Shown: positions 25,475 through 33,752, counted from the first letter of the stretch. The stretch is DNA of 40,004 nt from Akkermansiaceae bacterium UBA956 (GCA_002293145.1 DBCO01000030.1:1-40004), one strand, 5' to 3'. Notes: a model not told the origin generated them from the sequence alone. Numbers and translations are program-made.

Positions 25475-26083
25475 ATGAACGACGCATTGCAGAGAGCTGT
25501 TTTGGTGTTGAATCGCAATTGGCAGGCGGTTCAGACGTGTACGGCGCGGCGCGCGGTGCACTTGCTGAGCATCGGTCATGCGCGTGTGGTGCAGGAAGAT
25601 GGTGAGGAAATGTATGAGACTCATGACTTCAACTCATGGCTACAGTATTCCCAACGCATCCCCTCTGATGTGATGATTCACTCGGTTCGTATTGCACTGA
25701 GAGTGCCGAAAATCATCGTTTTATCGATCTACGATAAAATTCCCAGCAAGGAAGTGACTTTTTCACGCCGCAATGTATTTTGGCGTGATCAATTTACCTG
25801 CCAATATTGTCATCGGGCCTTTGCCGAGTCAGATCTCAATCTTGATCACGTGATTCCAAGGCAGAAAGGAGGCAAAACAAGCTGGGACAACATAGTGACC
25901 TCCTGCGTGAAATGCAATACACGCAAAGGAAGTAAGCTGCCGCATGAGGCGAATATGTATCCTCGGACTAAGCCAGTGGCTCCGCGCTGGAAGCCCGATT
26001 TTGGCATCCGTGAAAAACATCAGGAGGCCTCATGGGCGACATTTGTGGGGGCGCGTCGCGAGCAAATGGGGCTTTGCGGCTAA
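25475..26083 (+). CDS. HNH endonuclease
   Basis: 202 aa. The C-terminal half is an HNH nuclease: CQYC (Cys109, Cys112), LNLDHVIPRQKGGKTSWDN (Asp124-His125) and CVKCNTRKG (Cys144, Cys147), the two Cys pairs forming a structural zinc site. The N-terminal half (VLVLNRNWQAVQTCTARRAV, IGHARVV) is the conserved extension of the stand-alone 'HNH endonuclease' family widespread in free-living bacteria. It is not next to phage or restriction genes here, so a housekeeping DNA-processing role is more likely than defence. The spacer upstream has GCGGCCGC followed by eight T. Confidence 0.9.
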   Translation: MNDALQRAVLVLNRNWQAVQTCTARRAVHLLSIGHARVVQEDGEEMYETHDFNSWLQYSQRIPSDVMIHSVRIALRVPKIIVLSIYDKIPSKEVTFSRRNVFWRDQFTCQYCHRAFAESDLNLDHVIPRQKGGKTSWDNIVTSCVKCNTRKGSKLPHEANMYPRTKPVAPRWKPDFGIREKHQEASWATFVGARREQMGLCG

Positions 26084-26107
26084 TACGAATCGCTGCCGCG
26101 TGGCTGA

Positions 26108-26129
26108 GCTTGTGAAATTTTTCACAAAG
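26108..26129. promoter_or_regulatory. CRP/FNR-like palindrome upstream of the aa3 oxidase operon
   Basis: Positions 26110-26127 read TTGTGAAATTTTTCACAA, identical to the core at 5399-5416. The left flank GC is also shared; the right flank is AG instead of GC. Its centre lies about 170 bp before the oxidase subunit I ATG, a distance that allows activation of a promoter placed near 26140-26170. Both sites are followed within 50 bp by GCGTACAC. Confidence 0.72.
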
Positions 26130-26288
26130 TTTCCTCAAAAAGTATCTTTTCCTTTACAAGGCTTGTTTGCGCGTACACTTTGTCGCAGACAATACTTGGG
26201 AAGCAAACAGCAGTTCATGCAGTAAAAACCGTGGAACGCTTGGTTTATCAGGGCTTGTTTTTATCTCCAAACCACAAATTTTTCCTAC

Positions 26289-28184
26289 ATGAGCGCACAC
26301 GCAGCCACCGCAGACCACAGCCATCATGACGATCATGGGCATCATCATGAGCCTGGTTTCCTCCAGAAGTATGTGTTTTCGACAGATCACAAAACCATCG
26401 GCATTCAGTATGGTATTACGGCGATGTTGTTCCTGCTCTTTGGTTTTTACCTGATGATGGTGATGCGCTGGTCGATCGCCTACCCACACGAGCCACTTCC
26501 CGGTTGGATGAGCTGGGTTTTCACTGACACGTGGCAAGCGCGTTGGTTGCAGGATGGTAAAGTCACGGGTGATGCTTATAACATGTTCGGCGCCATGCAC
26601 GGCACGATCATGGTTTTCCTTGGCGTCGTGCCATTGGGGTTTGGTGCTTTCGGCAACTATGTTACTCCGCTGCAAATTGGCGCGGTTGACATGGCATTTC
26701 CTAAGCTGAACATGGTTTCGTATTGGGTTTACCTGCTCGGTGGCTTGACCATGTGTGCATCGTTTTTCATGGAATCTGGCGCGGCGAAATCAGGCTGGAC
26801 TAACTACTCGCCCTTGGCAGGCTTTGCGGACGGGCAAATTGTCAACCAATGGCTAGCAGGACAAACACAATGGCTGCTTGGCTTGGTGCTGCTCATCACT
26901 TCTTCGTTGCTAGGGTCGGTCAATTTCATCACAACAATCATCAATTTGCGCGCCCGTGGTATGACGTGGATGCGGTTGCCTTTCTTCGTGTGGGCGATGC
27001 TCGTCACGGGCTTTCTGCTCTTGTTGGCATTCCCTCCTCTCGAGGCTGCGGGCATTATGCAGCTAGTCGATCGCGTTTTCCACTCCTCTTTCTTCATGCC
27101 CTCGGGTCTCTTTACCAAATCGGAAGGCTTGGCAGAGCTTTCAGGCGGTGGTAGCCCCTTGCTGTTCCAGCATTTGTTCTGGTTCCTCGGTCACCCTGAG
27201 GTTTATGTTCTCTTGCTTCCATCGATCGCATGTGTGGCGGAAATTATTCCAGTTAATACTCGCCGCCCGATGTGGGGTTACAAATCCATGGTCTATGGGG
27301 TAATCGTGCTGGGCTTCCTTTCCTTCATTGTTTGGGCTCACCACATGTATCTTACTGGCATGGGGCCTAAAATTTCGACTTGGTTCCAAATCACTACGGT
27401 ATTGATCTCCGTGCCATCGGTGATCTTGTTGACCGCACTGATGATTTCGCTGTGGGGCGGTTCGATTCGATTCACTCCCGCGATGATTTGGGCTTGTGCT
27501 TTCATTCCGATGTTCGGTATCGGCGGTCTCACAGGACTTCCGTTAGCGTTTAACTTGGTTGACCTTCACCTTCACGACACTTATTACGTGATCGGACACT
27601 TTCACTACGTTGTAGCTCCGGGTATTTTGTTTGGCTTATTTGGTGGAGTTCATCACTGGTATCCGAAAATTACTGGTCGCTACATGAGCAAAACGCTCAA
27701 TCATCTCCATTTCTGGCCGACTTTGATTTGCATGAACTTCTTGTTCTTCCCTATGTTGATCCAAGGCATGGCCGGCTTCCATCGTCGTTGGTATAATGGC
27801 GGTGATGCTTATCTAGCAAAAGCTGCTGATTCCACGAACGTTTTCGCTAAAACAGTCGCAGAATTCATCGATCTCAACATCATGATGTCTTGGGCCGCTT
27901 GGTTGATGGCATTGTTCCAACTTCCATTCATCATCAACCTATTTTTCTCGATGTTCCGCGGCAAAAAAGTGGAAAGCGATAATCCATGGAATGCCACCAC
28001 GCTGGAGTGGGCTACGCCAACGCCTCCAGGTCATGGTAACTTCACTTTCGATGTCGCCTCCTACCGCGGGCCATACGAATACAGCCAACCCGGTGCTGAC
28101 AAAGACTATACCCCACAGTGGGAAAAGCCGAAAGTTGAAGCACCAACAGAAGCTCCTGCGACTGCACCTACCGCCGATCATTGA
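26289..28184 (+). CDS. ctaD: aa3-type cytochrome c oxidase subunit I
   Basis: Catalytic haem-copper subunit reducing O2 to water while pumping protons. All ligands are present: His104 (helix II, low-spin haem), CuB ligands His300 and His349-His350, Tyr304 of the cross-linked pair in GHPEVY, and His435/His437 in YVIGHFHYV. The Glu in GHPEV places it in the A1 type. 631 aa with twelve helices. The N-terminus is His-rich (ten His within residues 6-20, DHSHHDDHGHHHE). First gene of the oxidase operon, with a palindrome and no Shine-Dalgarno upstream. It is the only subunit I in this window with an intact active site. Confidence 0.96.
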   Translation: MSAHAATADHSHHDDHGHHHEPGFLQKYVFSTDHKTIGIQYGITAMLFLLFGFYLMMVMRWSIAYPHEPLPGWMSWVFTDTWQARWLQDGKVTGDAYNMFGAMHGTIMVFLGVVPLGFGAFGNYVTPLQIGAVDMAFPKLNMVSYWVYLLGGLTMCASFFMESGAAKSGWTNYSPLAGFADGQIVNQWLAGQTQWLLGLVLLITSSLLGSVNFITTIINLRARGMTWMRLPFFVWAMLVTGFLLLLAFPPLEAAGIMQLVDRVFHSSFFMPSGLFTKSEGLAELSGGGSPLLFQHLFWFLGHPEVYVLLLPSIACVAEIIPVNTRRPMWGYKSMVYGVIVLGFLSFIVWAHHMYLTGMGPKISTWFQITTVLISVPSVILLTALMISLWGGSIRFTPAMIWACAFIPMFGIGGLTGLPLAFNLVDLHLHDTYYVIGHFHYVVAPGILFGLFGGVHHWYPKITGRYMSKTLNHLHFWPTLICMNFLFFPMLIQGMAGFHRRWYNGGDAYLAKAADSTNVFAKTVAEFIDLNIMMSWAAWLMALFQLPFIINLFFSMFRGKKVESDNPWNATTLEWATPTPPGHGNFTFDVASYRGPYEYSQPGADKDYTPQWEKPKVEAPTEAPATAPTADH

Positions 28185-28220
28185 TTTTTTCTCACTCGTT
28201 AAACTTTTCTCACGTCATTT

Positions 28221-29804
28221 ATGGAAATTCCCTATATTTTTACGCCGCGCAAAGACACAGGAATGGTCAATTCCAAGATTGCGATTTGGTTGTTCCTCGC
28301 CTCTGAGGTGATGTTGTTCGGTGGCTTTTTCTCATCCTATGTTTACTTGCGCCTCGGAGCCGATTATCCATGGCCAGAACGTGCCCTTCCTGTGCTTCCC
28401 GGTCTAATTAACACCTTTGTACTCATCGCGTCATCGGTCACGGTTGTTTTCGCTTGGGCTGGTCTTAAGTTGCGCAAATGGCGCATGTTCCAGGTCAACA
28501 TGAGCATTACAATCTTTTGTGCTGCAATTTTCATGGTGCTCAAAGGCATCGAATACAACGTGAAGTTTCATCACCAAGCCGTTCGTTTGGATGACTACAC
28601 GATCCTCGAAGGTCACTTAAACTACGACAAAAACACTCTCGATGCCAATGGCAAAGAAGTAGGCGAAGATGTGATTCGCGTCCAAGCTGAAAAGCTGACA
28701 TTTAGTACTATGCGTTATCATGCAGCTTGGGTGGAAGAGATTCTTCGTCAAGCCACGGAGAAAGGCTCGAAAATTACCCTCGCGGAAGATGTTTTGATTG
28801 AGGGTCAAAGCGTAACCAAGGGAACGGAATTGAGTGTCGCTTTGCTGAAGCGCGTTTGTAAGAACCACCTCGACTCCCGCGGTAACAACGCCTCTGTGCG
28901 CACGGATGCATTGCGTGATGAATGGACCACTGCTAAGGCAAAGGCTGAGAATGCGGGCAAACGCGGCTGGGAGATCGCTCCAACAATTGAGATCAATGCG
29001 GAAAAAATTGCTCCATTGCTTAAGAAGGAAACGTCCAGCTTGGCATTTGTCGTGAATCCTCCGCTGCAACTCTGGTTCCCTCATCGTGACATCAAAGAGG
29101 GTGATGCACAATCTCGCTTGCGCGATGACACCGTGATCGACGGGAAACTCCTCGACAGCCCCGTCAATATTCACAATCTGGATGCAATCGATTTCCGTCA
29201 CCTCGTGATGAAAGCTGAGGAGAAGGGGCTTGATCCGATCGTGGCGATTGAGAATTCTTGGTTGATCAAGAATAGTGAAGAAGCGAAAGCAGCTTGGAAT
29301 TGGAATAAAGAGCAAACAGCGAAGCTGGAGAAGGAACTACTCGACAATTATGGCGTTGACGAAAAGGGCGTAGCCAAACGCGTGCCGACAGAAACTGAGC
29401 GTTACCGTATCGGCTGGAAAGACTTTATTTCCAAAGCAAACGGTGTTGATAAAGGTGATGCTGAAATCGTTATTAGTGAAGAATTCTTTGGCCCCAACTA
29501 CAAGCTGCGTGAGGCCAAGCACACATTCCCGCACCTCAAAATCCCACGCAAGGAGGTCTTCCTCAGCGGCAAATTCACTCCAGCTTGGAATACCTACTAT
29601 GCCATCTATTTCACGATGACTTTCCTCCACGGTCTTCACGTCATTGGTGGTGCCGTCGTTCTTGGCTACTACCTCTTCCGCGGTAAGAAAATGTATCAAA
29701 GTAATCCAGAGTGGCTCGCAAATCGAGTCGAAGTCGGCGGATTGTTCTGGCACTTTGTTGACCTTGTCTGGATATTCTTGTTCCCGATCCTCTATTTGAT
29801 GTAA
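28221..29804 (+). CDS. ctaE: Cytochrome c oxidase subunit III with ~335-residue insertion
   Basis: 527 aa, versus about 190-210 for the five-helix bacterial form. Helices 1-3 are at about 18-45, 57-84 and 92-109, with the conserved Glu in KGIEY (111). Helices 4-5 resume at residue 453 (TPAWNTYYAIYFTMTFLHGL, then GGLFWHFVDLVWIFLFPILY). Residues about 118-452 are an extra hydrophilic domain rich in Glu, Lys and Asp, without hydrophobic helices, CxxCH or clear repeats. From the known topology of subunit III, the loop between helices 3 and 4 is periplasmic. The frame is uninterrupted. I do not recognise the inserted domain. Subunit III stabilises the catalytic core. Confidence 0.92.
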   Translation: MEIPYIFTPRKDTGMVNSKIAIWLFLASEVMLFGGFFSSYVYLRLGADYPWPERALPVLPGLINTFVLIASSVTVVFAWAGLKLRKWRMFQVNMSITIFCAAIFMVLKGIEYNVKFHHQAVRLDDYTILEGHLNYDKNTLDANGKEVGEDVIRVQAEKLTFSTMRYHAAWVEEILRQATEKGSKITLAEDVLIEGQSVTKGTELSVALLKRVCKNHLDSRGNNASVRTDALRDEWTTAKAKAENAGKRGWEIAPTIEINAEKIAPLLKKETSSLAFVVNPPLQLWFPHRDIKEGDAQSRLRDDTVIDGKLLDSPVNIHNLDAIDFRHLVMKAEEKGLDPIVAIENSWLIKNSEEAKAAWNWNKEQTAKLEKELLDNYGVDEKGVAKRVPTETERYRIGWKDFISKANGVDKGDAEIVISEEFFGPNYKLREAKHTFPHLKIPRKEVFLSGKFTPAWNTYYAIYFTMTFLHGLHVIGGAVVLGYYLFRGKKMYQSNPEWLANRVEVGGLFWHFVDLVWIFLFPILYLM

Positions 29805-29838
29805 TCATTTTTTCTCATAACCACTACTTTACTTTTTT

Positions 29839-30186
29839 ATGGCAGACTCTCCAGAACTCATCAAAAAATCGATCAAGACCTATACTCTGATCGGTCTCGT
29901 TCTCTTCATCTTCACTGGCGTTACCGTTGCTGTTGCCACGGTGCCTGCTCTAGACATTGGGGTTCATGGTTTCGATGCATGGGATATGATTCTTGGGCTT
30001 GCGATTGCATCATTCAAGGCAACGCTTGTAGGATATATCTTCATGCACTTAAATCATGAAAAGAAGGCCATTTACTGGATTTTCTTCGGTGCTATTGTGT
30101 TTTTTGCATTCATGATTATCTTGTTCATGAGCGCGGAATCTGACTTGATCCACTACAATGGTTTCAGATTCGGTCTTCCTTACTAA
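29839..30186 (+). CDS. ctaF: Cytochrome c oxidase subunit IV (caa3/prokaryotic type)
   Basis: 115-aa protein with three hydrophobic helices (about 17-38, 47-67, 75-94). KATLVGYIFMHLNHEKKAIYW is the typical subunit IV segment. It supports assembly of the oxidase and has no cofactors. Located directly after subunit III. Leader is T-rich with no Shine-Dalgarno. Confidence 0.9.
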   Translation: MADSPELIKKSIKTYTLIGLVLFIFTGVTVAVATVPALDIGVHGFDAWDMILGLAIASFKATLVGYIFMHLNHEKKAIYWIFFGAIVFFAFMIILFMSAESDLIHYNGFRFGLPY

Positions 30187-30205
30187 CTCCAACTCTTGCT
30201 GCATT

Positions 30206-30406
30206 ATGTCACTGAAATCATTTCACATCGTCTTCGTGAGCTTTACTTTTCTGATGAGTCTTTTTTTCGTGCTTTGGTCGCGCTTGTTGGCAAAGGATAT
30301 TTCGACAATGACAACCGCGATCGGCTGGTGCGGCATCATTGGTTTAATTTTGGCTCCGATTTACGGTGTGTATTTCTGGAGAAAATCTGCTAAACTTATT
30401 CTCTAA
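30206..30406 (+). CDS. Small two-helix membrane protein of the oxidase operon
   Basis: 66 aa from ATG 30206 (a GTG at 30158 would overlap the previous gene). Two hydrophobic helices (about 5-22 and 34-57) and a basic end (WRKSAKLIL). No family recognised. It lies 19 bp after subunit IV and its stop abuts the next ATG, so it is part of the operon. Candidate small oxidase subunit or assembly factor. Confidence 0.7.
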   Translation: MSLKSFHIVFVSFTFLMSLFFVLWSRLLAKDISTMTTAIGWCGIIGLILAPIYGVYFWRKSAKLIL

Positions 30407-30625
30407 ATGATCATGAACTCAATTCTTAGTTGTGTTACTTGTCAGGCCAATTCTGCGTTAGGTGGTAGTGATGCCATCGGTTGGTCGATCTTCTTTCTCC
30501 TCGTATGCATCCTTCTGGTTGTATCGATGGTAGTGTTTTTTATTGCTCGCATCGCAGTTCGCTCCCGCAAGTATGCTCTCCTGGAAGAAGCGGAAATGCT
30601 CGCTGAGCTTCAACAGTCACATTAA
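30407..30625 (+). CDS. Small single-helix membrane protein with CxxC
   Basis: 72 aa (or 70 from ATG 30413). The N-terminus has CVTC, followed by one helix (about 26-47), then a basic stretch (ARIAVRSRKY) and an acidic tail. By the positive-inside rule the CVTC end faces the periplasm. Start ATG follows the preceding TAA with no gap. No family recognised. A role in copper handling or oxidase assembly is possible but unproven. Confidence 0.7.
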   Translation: MIMNSILSCVTCQANSALGGSDAIGWSIFFLLVCILLVVSMVVFFIARIAVRSRKYALLEEAEMLAELQQSH

Positions 30626-30648
30626 TTTTTCCGCTATCTCTTCTCGTT

Positions 30649-31434
30649 ATGTCTCCATCCAAATTCTTCGGTATTCCTGACAGTTTCTCGGCACACGGTC
30701 CTCAAGTTGACCACTTGATCGATGTGGTTCATTGGTTTATGATCGTGCTTTTTATCGGCTGGTCGCTCTACATGCTCGTCGCTTTGCTGCGTTTCCGGCA
30801 ATCCAAGCAACCCAAAGCGAACTACCACGGTGTGACCAATCACGTGTCTTCGCACATTGAGATCGCCGTGATCATCGTAGAAGCTGTTTTGTTGTTGGGG
30901 TTTGCTCTTCCCCTTTGGCGTGAGCGGACCGATAAGTTCACCGAAGTTGTCAAAGAAGATCACGTTCGCGTTCGCGTCGTCGGTTGGCAGTTTGGCTGGA
31001 CTTATCATTATCCTGGTAACGACGGCAAGTTTGGTCGCATTGATGCGCGCATGATTTCTGGCACCAACGAATTGGGTATCGACTACTCGGATCCTAATGC
31101 ATCCGACGACTTTACGACTCCGATTTTGAAATTGCCCAAAGACATTCCGGCAATTCTCAACATCTGCAGCAAAGATGTGATTCACAATTATGCGATCGTC
31201 CCGATGCGCATTCAGCAAGATGCAATTCCCGGCAAAGAAATTCCAATGTGGTTCACTCCGATCAAAACCTTGGAGACCTCGGTCGTCTGCGCACAACTTT
31301 GCGGCGAAGGACATGGGAATATGGTTGGAACATTGGAGGTCATTGAGGCCGCTGATTATGCCACATGGGCGAAAGGACAATCGGATGCAGCAGCGAAGGC
31401 AAATGCACCGAAATCACCCGTAGCCCTACGATAG
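30649..31434 (+). CDS. ctaC: Cytochrome c oxidase subunit II
   Basis: 261 aa; receives electrons from cytochrome c at its binuclear CuA centre. Two helices (about 25-47 and 70-88) precede a periplasmic cupredoxin domain. CuA ligands: His179 (DVIHNY), Cys214, Cys218, His222 and Met225 in CAQLCGEGHGNM. The backbone-ligand position is Gln216 rather than the commoner Glu. VGWQFGWTYHYPG is the aromatic electron-entry strand. There is no fused cytochrome c, so the enzyme is aa3, not caa3. No signal peptide. Unusually, it is the last gene of the operon. Confidence 0.94.
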   Translation: MSPSKFFGIPDSFSAHGPQVDHLIDVVHWFMIVLFIGWSLYMLVALLRFRQSKQPKANYHGVTNHVSSHIEIAVIIVEAVLLLGFALPLWRERTDKFTEVVKEDHVRVRVVGWQFGWTYHYPGNDGKFGRIDARMISGTNELGIDYSDPNASDDFTTPILKLPKDIPAILNICSKDVIHNYAIVPMRIQQDAIPGKEIPMWFTPIKTLETSVVCAQLCGEGHGNMVGTLEVIEAADYATWAKGQSDAAAKANAPKSPVALR

Positions 31435-31505
31435 GGATATAGGCCTCATTCTGCAAATTTTGGGGTTGTAATTTCCTCATGTTTCCTTACTAATTCCGTC
31501 TCCAC

Positions 31506-32180
31506 ATGAGAATTGTTTCGATTTTTCCCTGGCTGTTTTCTGGTCTCTTAACCATGTCATCGCTGGCAGCAGAGAATGTTCAGGATGCGGCAGCTGCTTT
31601 AGCTAAAAAAGATGCTCTAGTTGAGAAAGCGGCTGCGCCCGAAAAGGAGGAGGCAGCTCCTGCTGAACCTGAAGAGGACGACGAGGCAGCGGCGGAGAAA
31701 AAGGAGGCAGATGACACCATCAAGGTTGCCCGCCCTGTGACTTCCGATCCGGTGCAGGTCTATGGCTGGATAGAAAAAATCAAAGTTGCAGAAATGCAGG
31801 ATGAACTGGTGACCAAGCTTGATACGGGCGCCTTGACCAGTTCGATTCATGCGGAAAATCAACAAATTTTCGAAAAAGATGGCAAGAAGTGGGTCAAGTT
31901 TATCGTCACCGACCCGCGTGAAGATGGAGCCAAGCGCTATGAAATGGAGGCTCCACTGGTGCGCACCGTGCGCATTAAGGAACCTGGCGAAGAATCCGAA
32001 CGCCGCAGTGTGGTTCGTCTAGGCTTTCAAATTGGTGAGCGGAAAATGAAAGCCGAGTTTTCTCTGAACAACCGCCACAATATGATTTGCCCGGTGCTCA
32101 TTGGTCGTTCGACCATTCGCGCGCTTGGCTGGGTTGATCCAAGCCGCACCTACCTAGCTGACGATAAAATCATTCGCTAA
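31506..32180 (+). CDS. Secreted retropepsin-like 'ATP-dependent zinc protease' family protein
   Basis: 224 aa with a Sec signal peptide (residues 1-22), then a low-complexity Ala/Glu/Lys linker (about 24-72). The PF05618 domain starts at VYGWIEKIKV and has KLDTGALTSSIHA with Asp-Thr-Gly-Ala (106-109), the retropepsin-type active-site motif, and ends with NMICPVLIGRSTIRALGWVD. The family name is historical; the fold and motif point to an aspartic peptidase. It is the first of three genes that recur together: peptidase, inactive transglutaminase-7TM and ATP-grasp ligase. Confidence 0.88.
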   Translation: MRIVSIFPWLFSGLLTMSSLAAENVQDAAAALAKKDALVEKAAAPEKEEAAPAEPEEDDEAAAEKKEADDTIKVARPVTSDPVQVYGWIEKIKVAEMQDELVTKLDTGALTSSIHAENQQIFEKDGKKWVKFIVTDPREDGAKRYEMEAPLVRTVRIKEPGEESERRSVVRLGFQIGERKMKAEFSLNNRHNMICPVLIGRSTIRALGWVDPSRTYLADDKIIR

Positions 32181-32192
32181 GGAAATTTCCCC

Positions 32193-33740
32193 ATGTCCTC
32201 AAAAACTCGTTTGATTCTTGCAGTGATGGTTTTGTGCCTCATTGGCATTGGCATTGCCATTTACAAAAATCGCAAACTCGGCGTGCCATTATGGGCTGGT
32301 GAGCAATCGACATCTTGGTTGATCGAAGCGAAGGTTTCTTTCCTCTCCGTCGAGGAAGGTCCGGTAACTGTGAAGTTATCTTTACCCACCATTGCAGAAG
32401 ATCCGAATGTGGGTCAGGAAGCTGGTTCGCTCGGCTTTGGGAATTTTTTGGATTCAACGCAATCGGGATTAAAATCTGTGTGGTCGGCCAATCGTGTCGC
32501 TCTCGATACTCATTCGCTTTACTACCGTGTGCGCATTCCCGAACGCTACAAAACAGGAGGCAGTGGCGAGCAGGTGAAGGGGCCCACCCCAGTGGCCCAA
32601 TCTCCTGGTTTTTCGGGTTCGACCGAAAAAGCAGCAAAGGATTTGATCGATCGCTCACGTCAAGTTTCTTCGGATGCCGATACGTTTTTTACGCATTTGT
32701 TTTTGCAGATGGCTCAAGATAGCACCTCGCAGGAAACGGTATTGCTGCGTCGTCATTATGAGCGCGAAGAAAAAGTCAGCGACGAGAACATACTCTACAC
32801 CATGGGGATTGATTTGTTGCAAATGGCTGGCATACCGGCGCGATTGACTCACGGGGTTAAGCTTGATCCCGCAGCTGGTCCGCAAGAGCCGCTGAAGTTA
32901 ATCGAATATTCTGATGGTGCGACGTGGAAGGTGAAAAATCCGCTTCAACCCAATGTCAGCCTGCGCAGTGAAAATATTTTTGTTTGGAATCGCGGTGGTA
33001 GCTCGTTGTTAGAGGTTTTTGGTGGTGAGAATTCGAAAGTTGTCTTCACTGTGCTCAAGGACACCATTTCACTAGAGCGTATGGACAATCTGCGCAGTGC
33101 ACCATTTTTTGCAGCTACCATTCTGGAGCTGCCGGTCTCCGAGCGTGCGGTTTTCCGCTATGTCGTGTTGATTCCGCTCGGTGCATTTGTGGTGGTGATC
33201 TTGCGCAACATCGTCGGAATACCGACGCTGGGTACCTTCATGCCCGTTCTGCTCGCCCTAGCGTTTTTGGAGATGAAACCCGCAGCGGGCATTCCGATGT
33301 TTGCGCTCATTGTTACGGTCGGTTTGTATTTTCGATTTTTGCTTTCGAGTATGAATTTGTTAGTAGTGCCGCGCGTGGCAGCTTGCGTGGTGATTGTGAC
33401 TTTGTTGATGGTGGTGATGAGTTTGATTTCGTGGAAACTCGGCATTCGTGGTGTCTCGCAAATTACTTTGTTTCCGATGATCATCATCGCATGGACGATT
33501 GAACGGATGTCGTTGATTTGGGAAGAAGAGGGCAAGCGCAATGCGATCATGCAGGTGGCGGGATCAATGCTGGTAGCGGTTGTGGCCTATGCATTCATGA
33601 AAATCCCACAAATCCAGTATTGGGCGCAGTATTTCCCTGAGTTGCTACTTGTGCTGCTTGCCGCGATTCTTTTGATCGGGCGTTATACGGGCTATCGGAT
33701 CAGTGAGTTGCATCGCTTTCGTAATTTCTCGGAATCTTAA
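32193..33740 (+). CDS. Inactive transglutaminase-like domain fused to 7TM domain
   Basis: 515 aa. A signal-anchor helix (about 6-23) leads to a periplasmic part with a transglutaminase-like region (about 150-300), in which no Cys-His-Asp triad is evident: there is no Cys at all in that stretch. From about 312 onward come some seven hydrophobic helices (for example YVVLIPLGAFVVVILRNIVG, LLLVLLAAILLIGRYTG). This matches the family known as '7 transmembrane helices usually fused to an inactive transglutaminase', previously linked by genome analysis to RimK-like ligases. 12 bp after the peptidase gene and 12 bp before the ligase gene. Confidence 0.85.
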   Translation: MSSKTRLILAVMVLCLIGIGIAIYKNRKLGVPLWAGEQSTSWLIEAKVSFLSVEEGPVTVKLSLPTIAEDPNVGQEAGSLGFGNFLDSTQSGLKSVWSANRVALDTHSLYYRVRIPERYKTGGSGEQVKGPTPVAQSPGFSGSTEKAAKDLIDRSRQVSSDADTFFTHLFLQMAQDSTSQETVLLRRHYEREEKVSDENILYTMGIDLLQMAGIPARLTHGVKLDPAAGPQEPLKLIEYSDGATWKVKNPLQPNVSLRSENIFVWNRGGSSLLEVFGGENSKVVFTVLKDTISLERMDNLRSAPFFAATILELPVSERAVFRYVVLIPLGAFVVVILRNIVGIPTLGTFMPVLLALAFLEMKPAAGIPMFALIVTVGLYFRFLLSSMNLLVVPRVAACVVIVTLLMVVMSLISWKLGIRGVSQITLFPMIIIAWTIERMSLIWEEEGKRNAIMQVAGSMLVAVVAYAFMKIPQIQYWAQYFPELLLVLLAAILLIGRYTGYRISELHRFRNFSES

Positions 33741-33752
33741 ATTCATAAGTCT

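Noticed and set aside
25475..26083. HNH nuclease as part of a defence island
   Set aside because: Neighbours are housekeeping or membrane genes with no methyltransferase, toxin or phage genes; the family is widespread as a stand-alone gene.
31290..31325. Gln216 in place of Glu in the CuA loop as a sign of a defective CuA site
   Set aside because: This position binds copper through its backbone carbonyl, so the side-chain change is compatible with CuA; all side-chain ligands are present.
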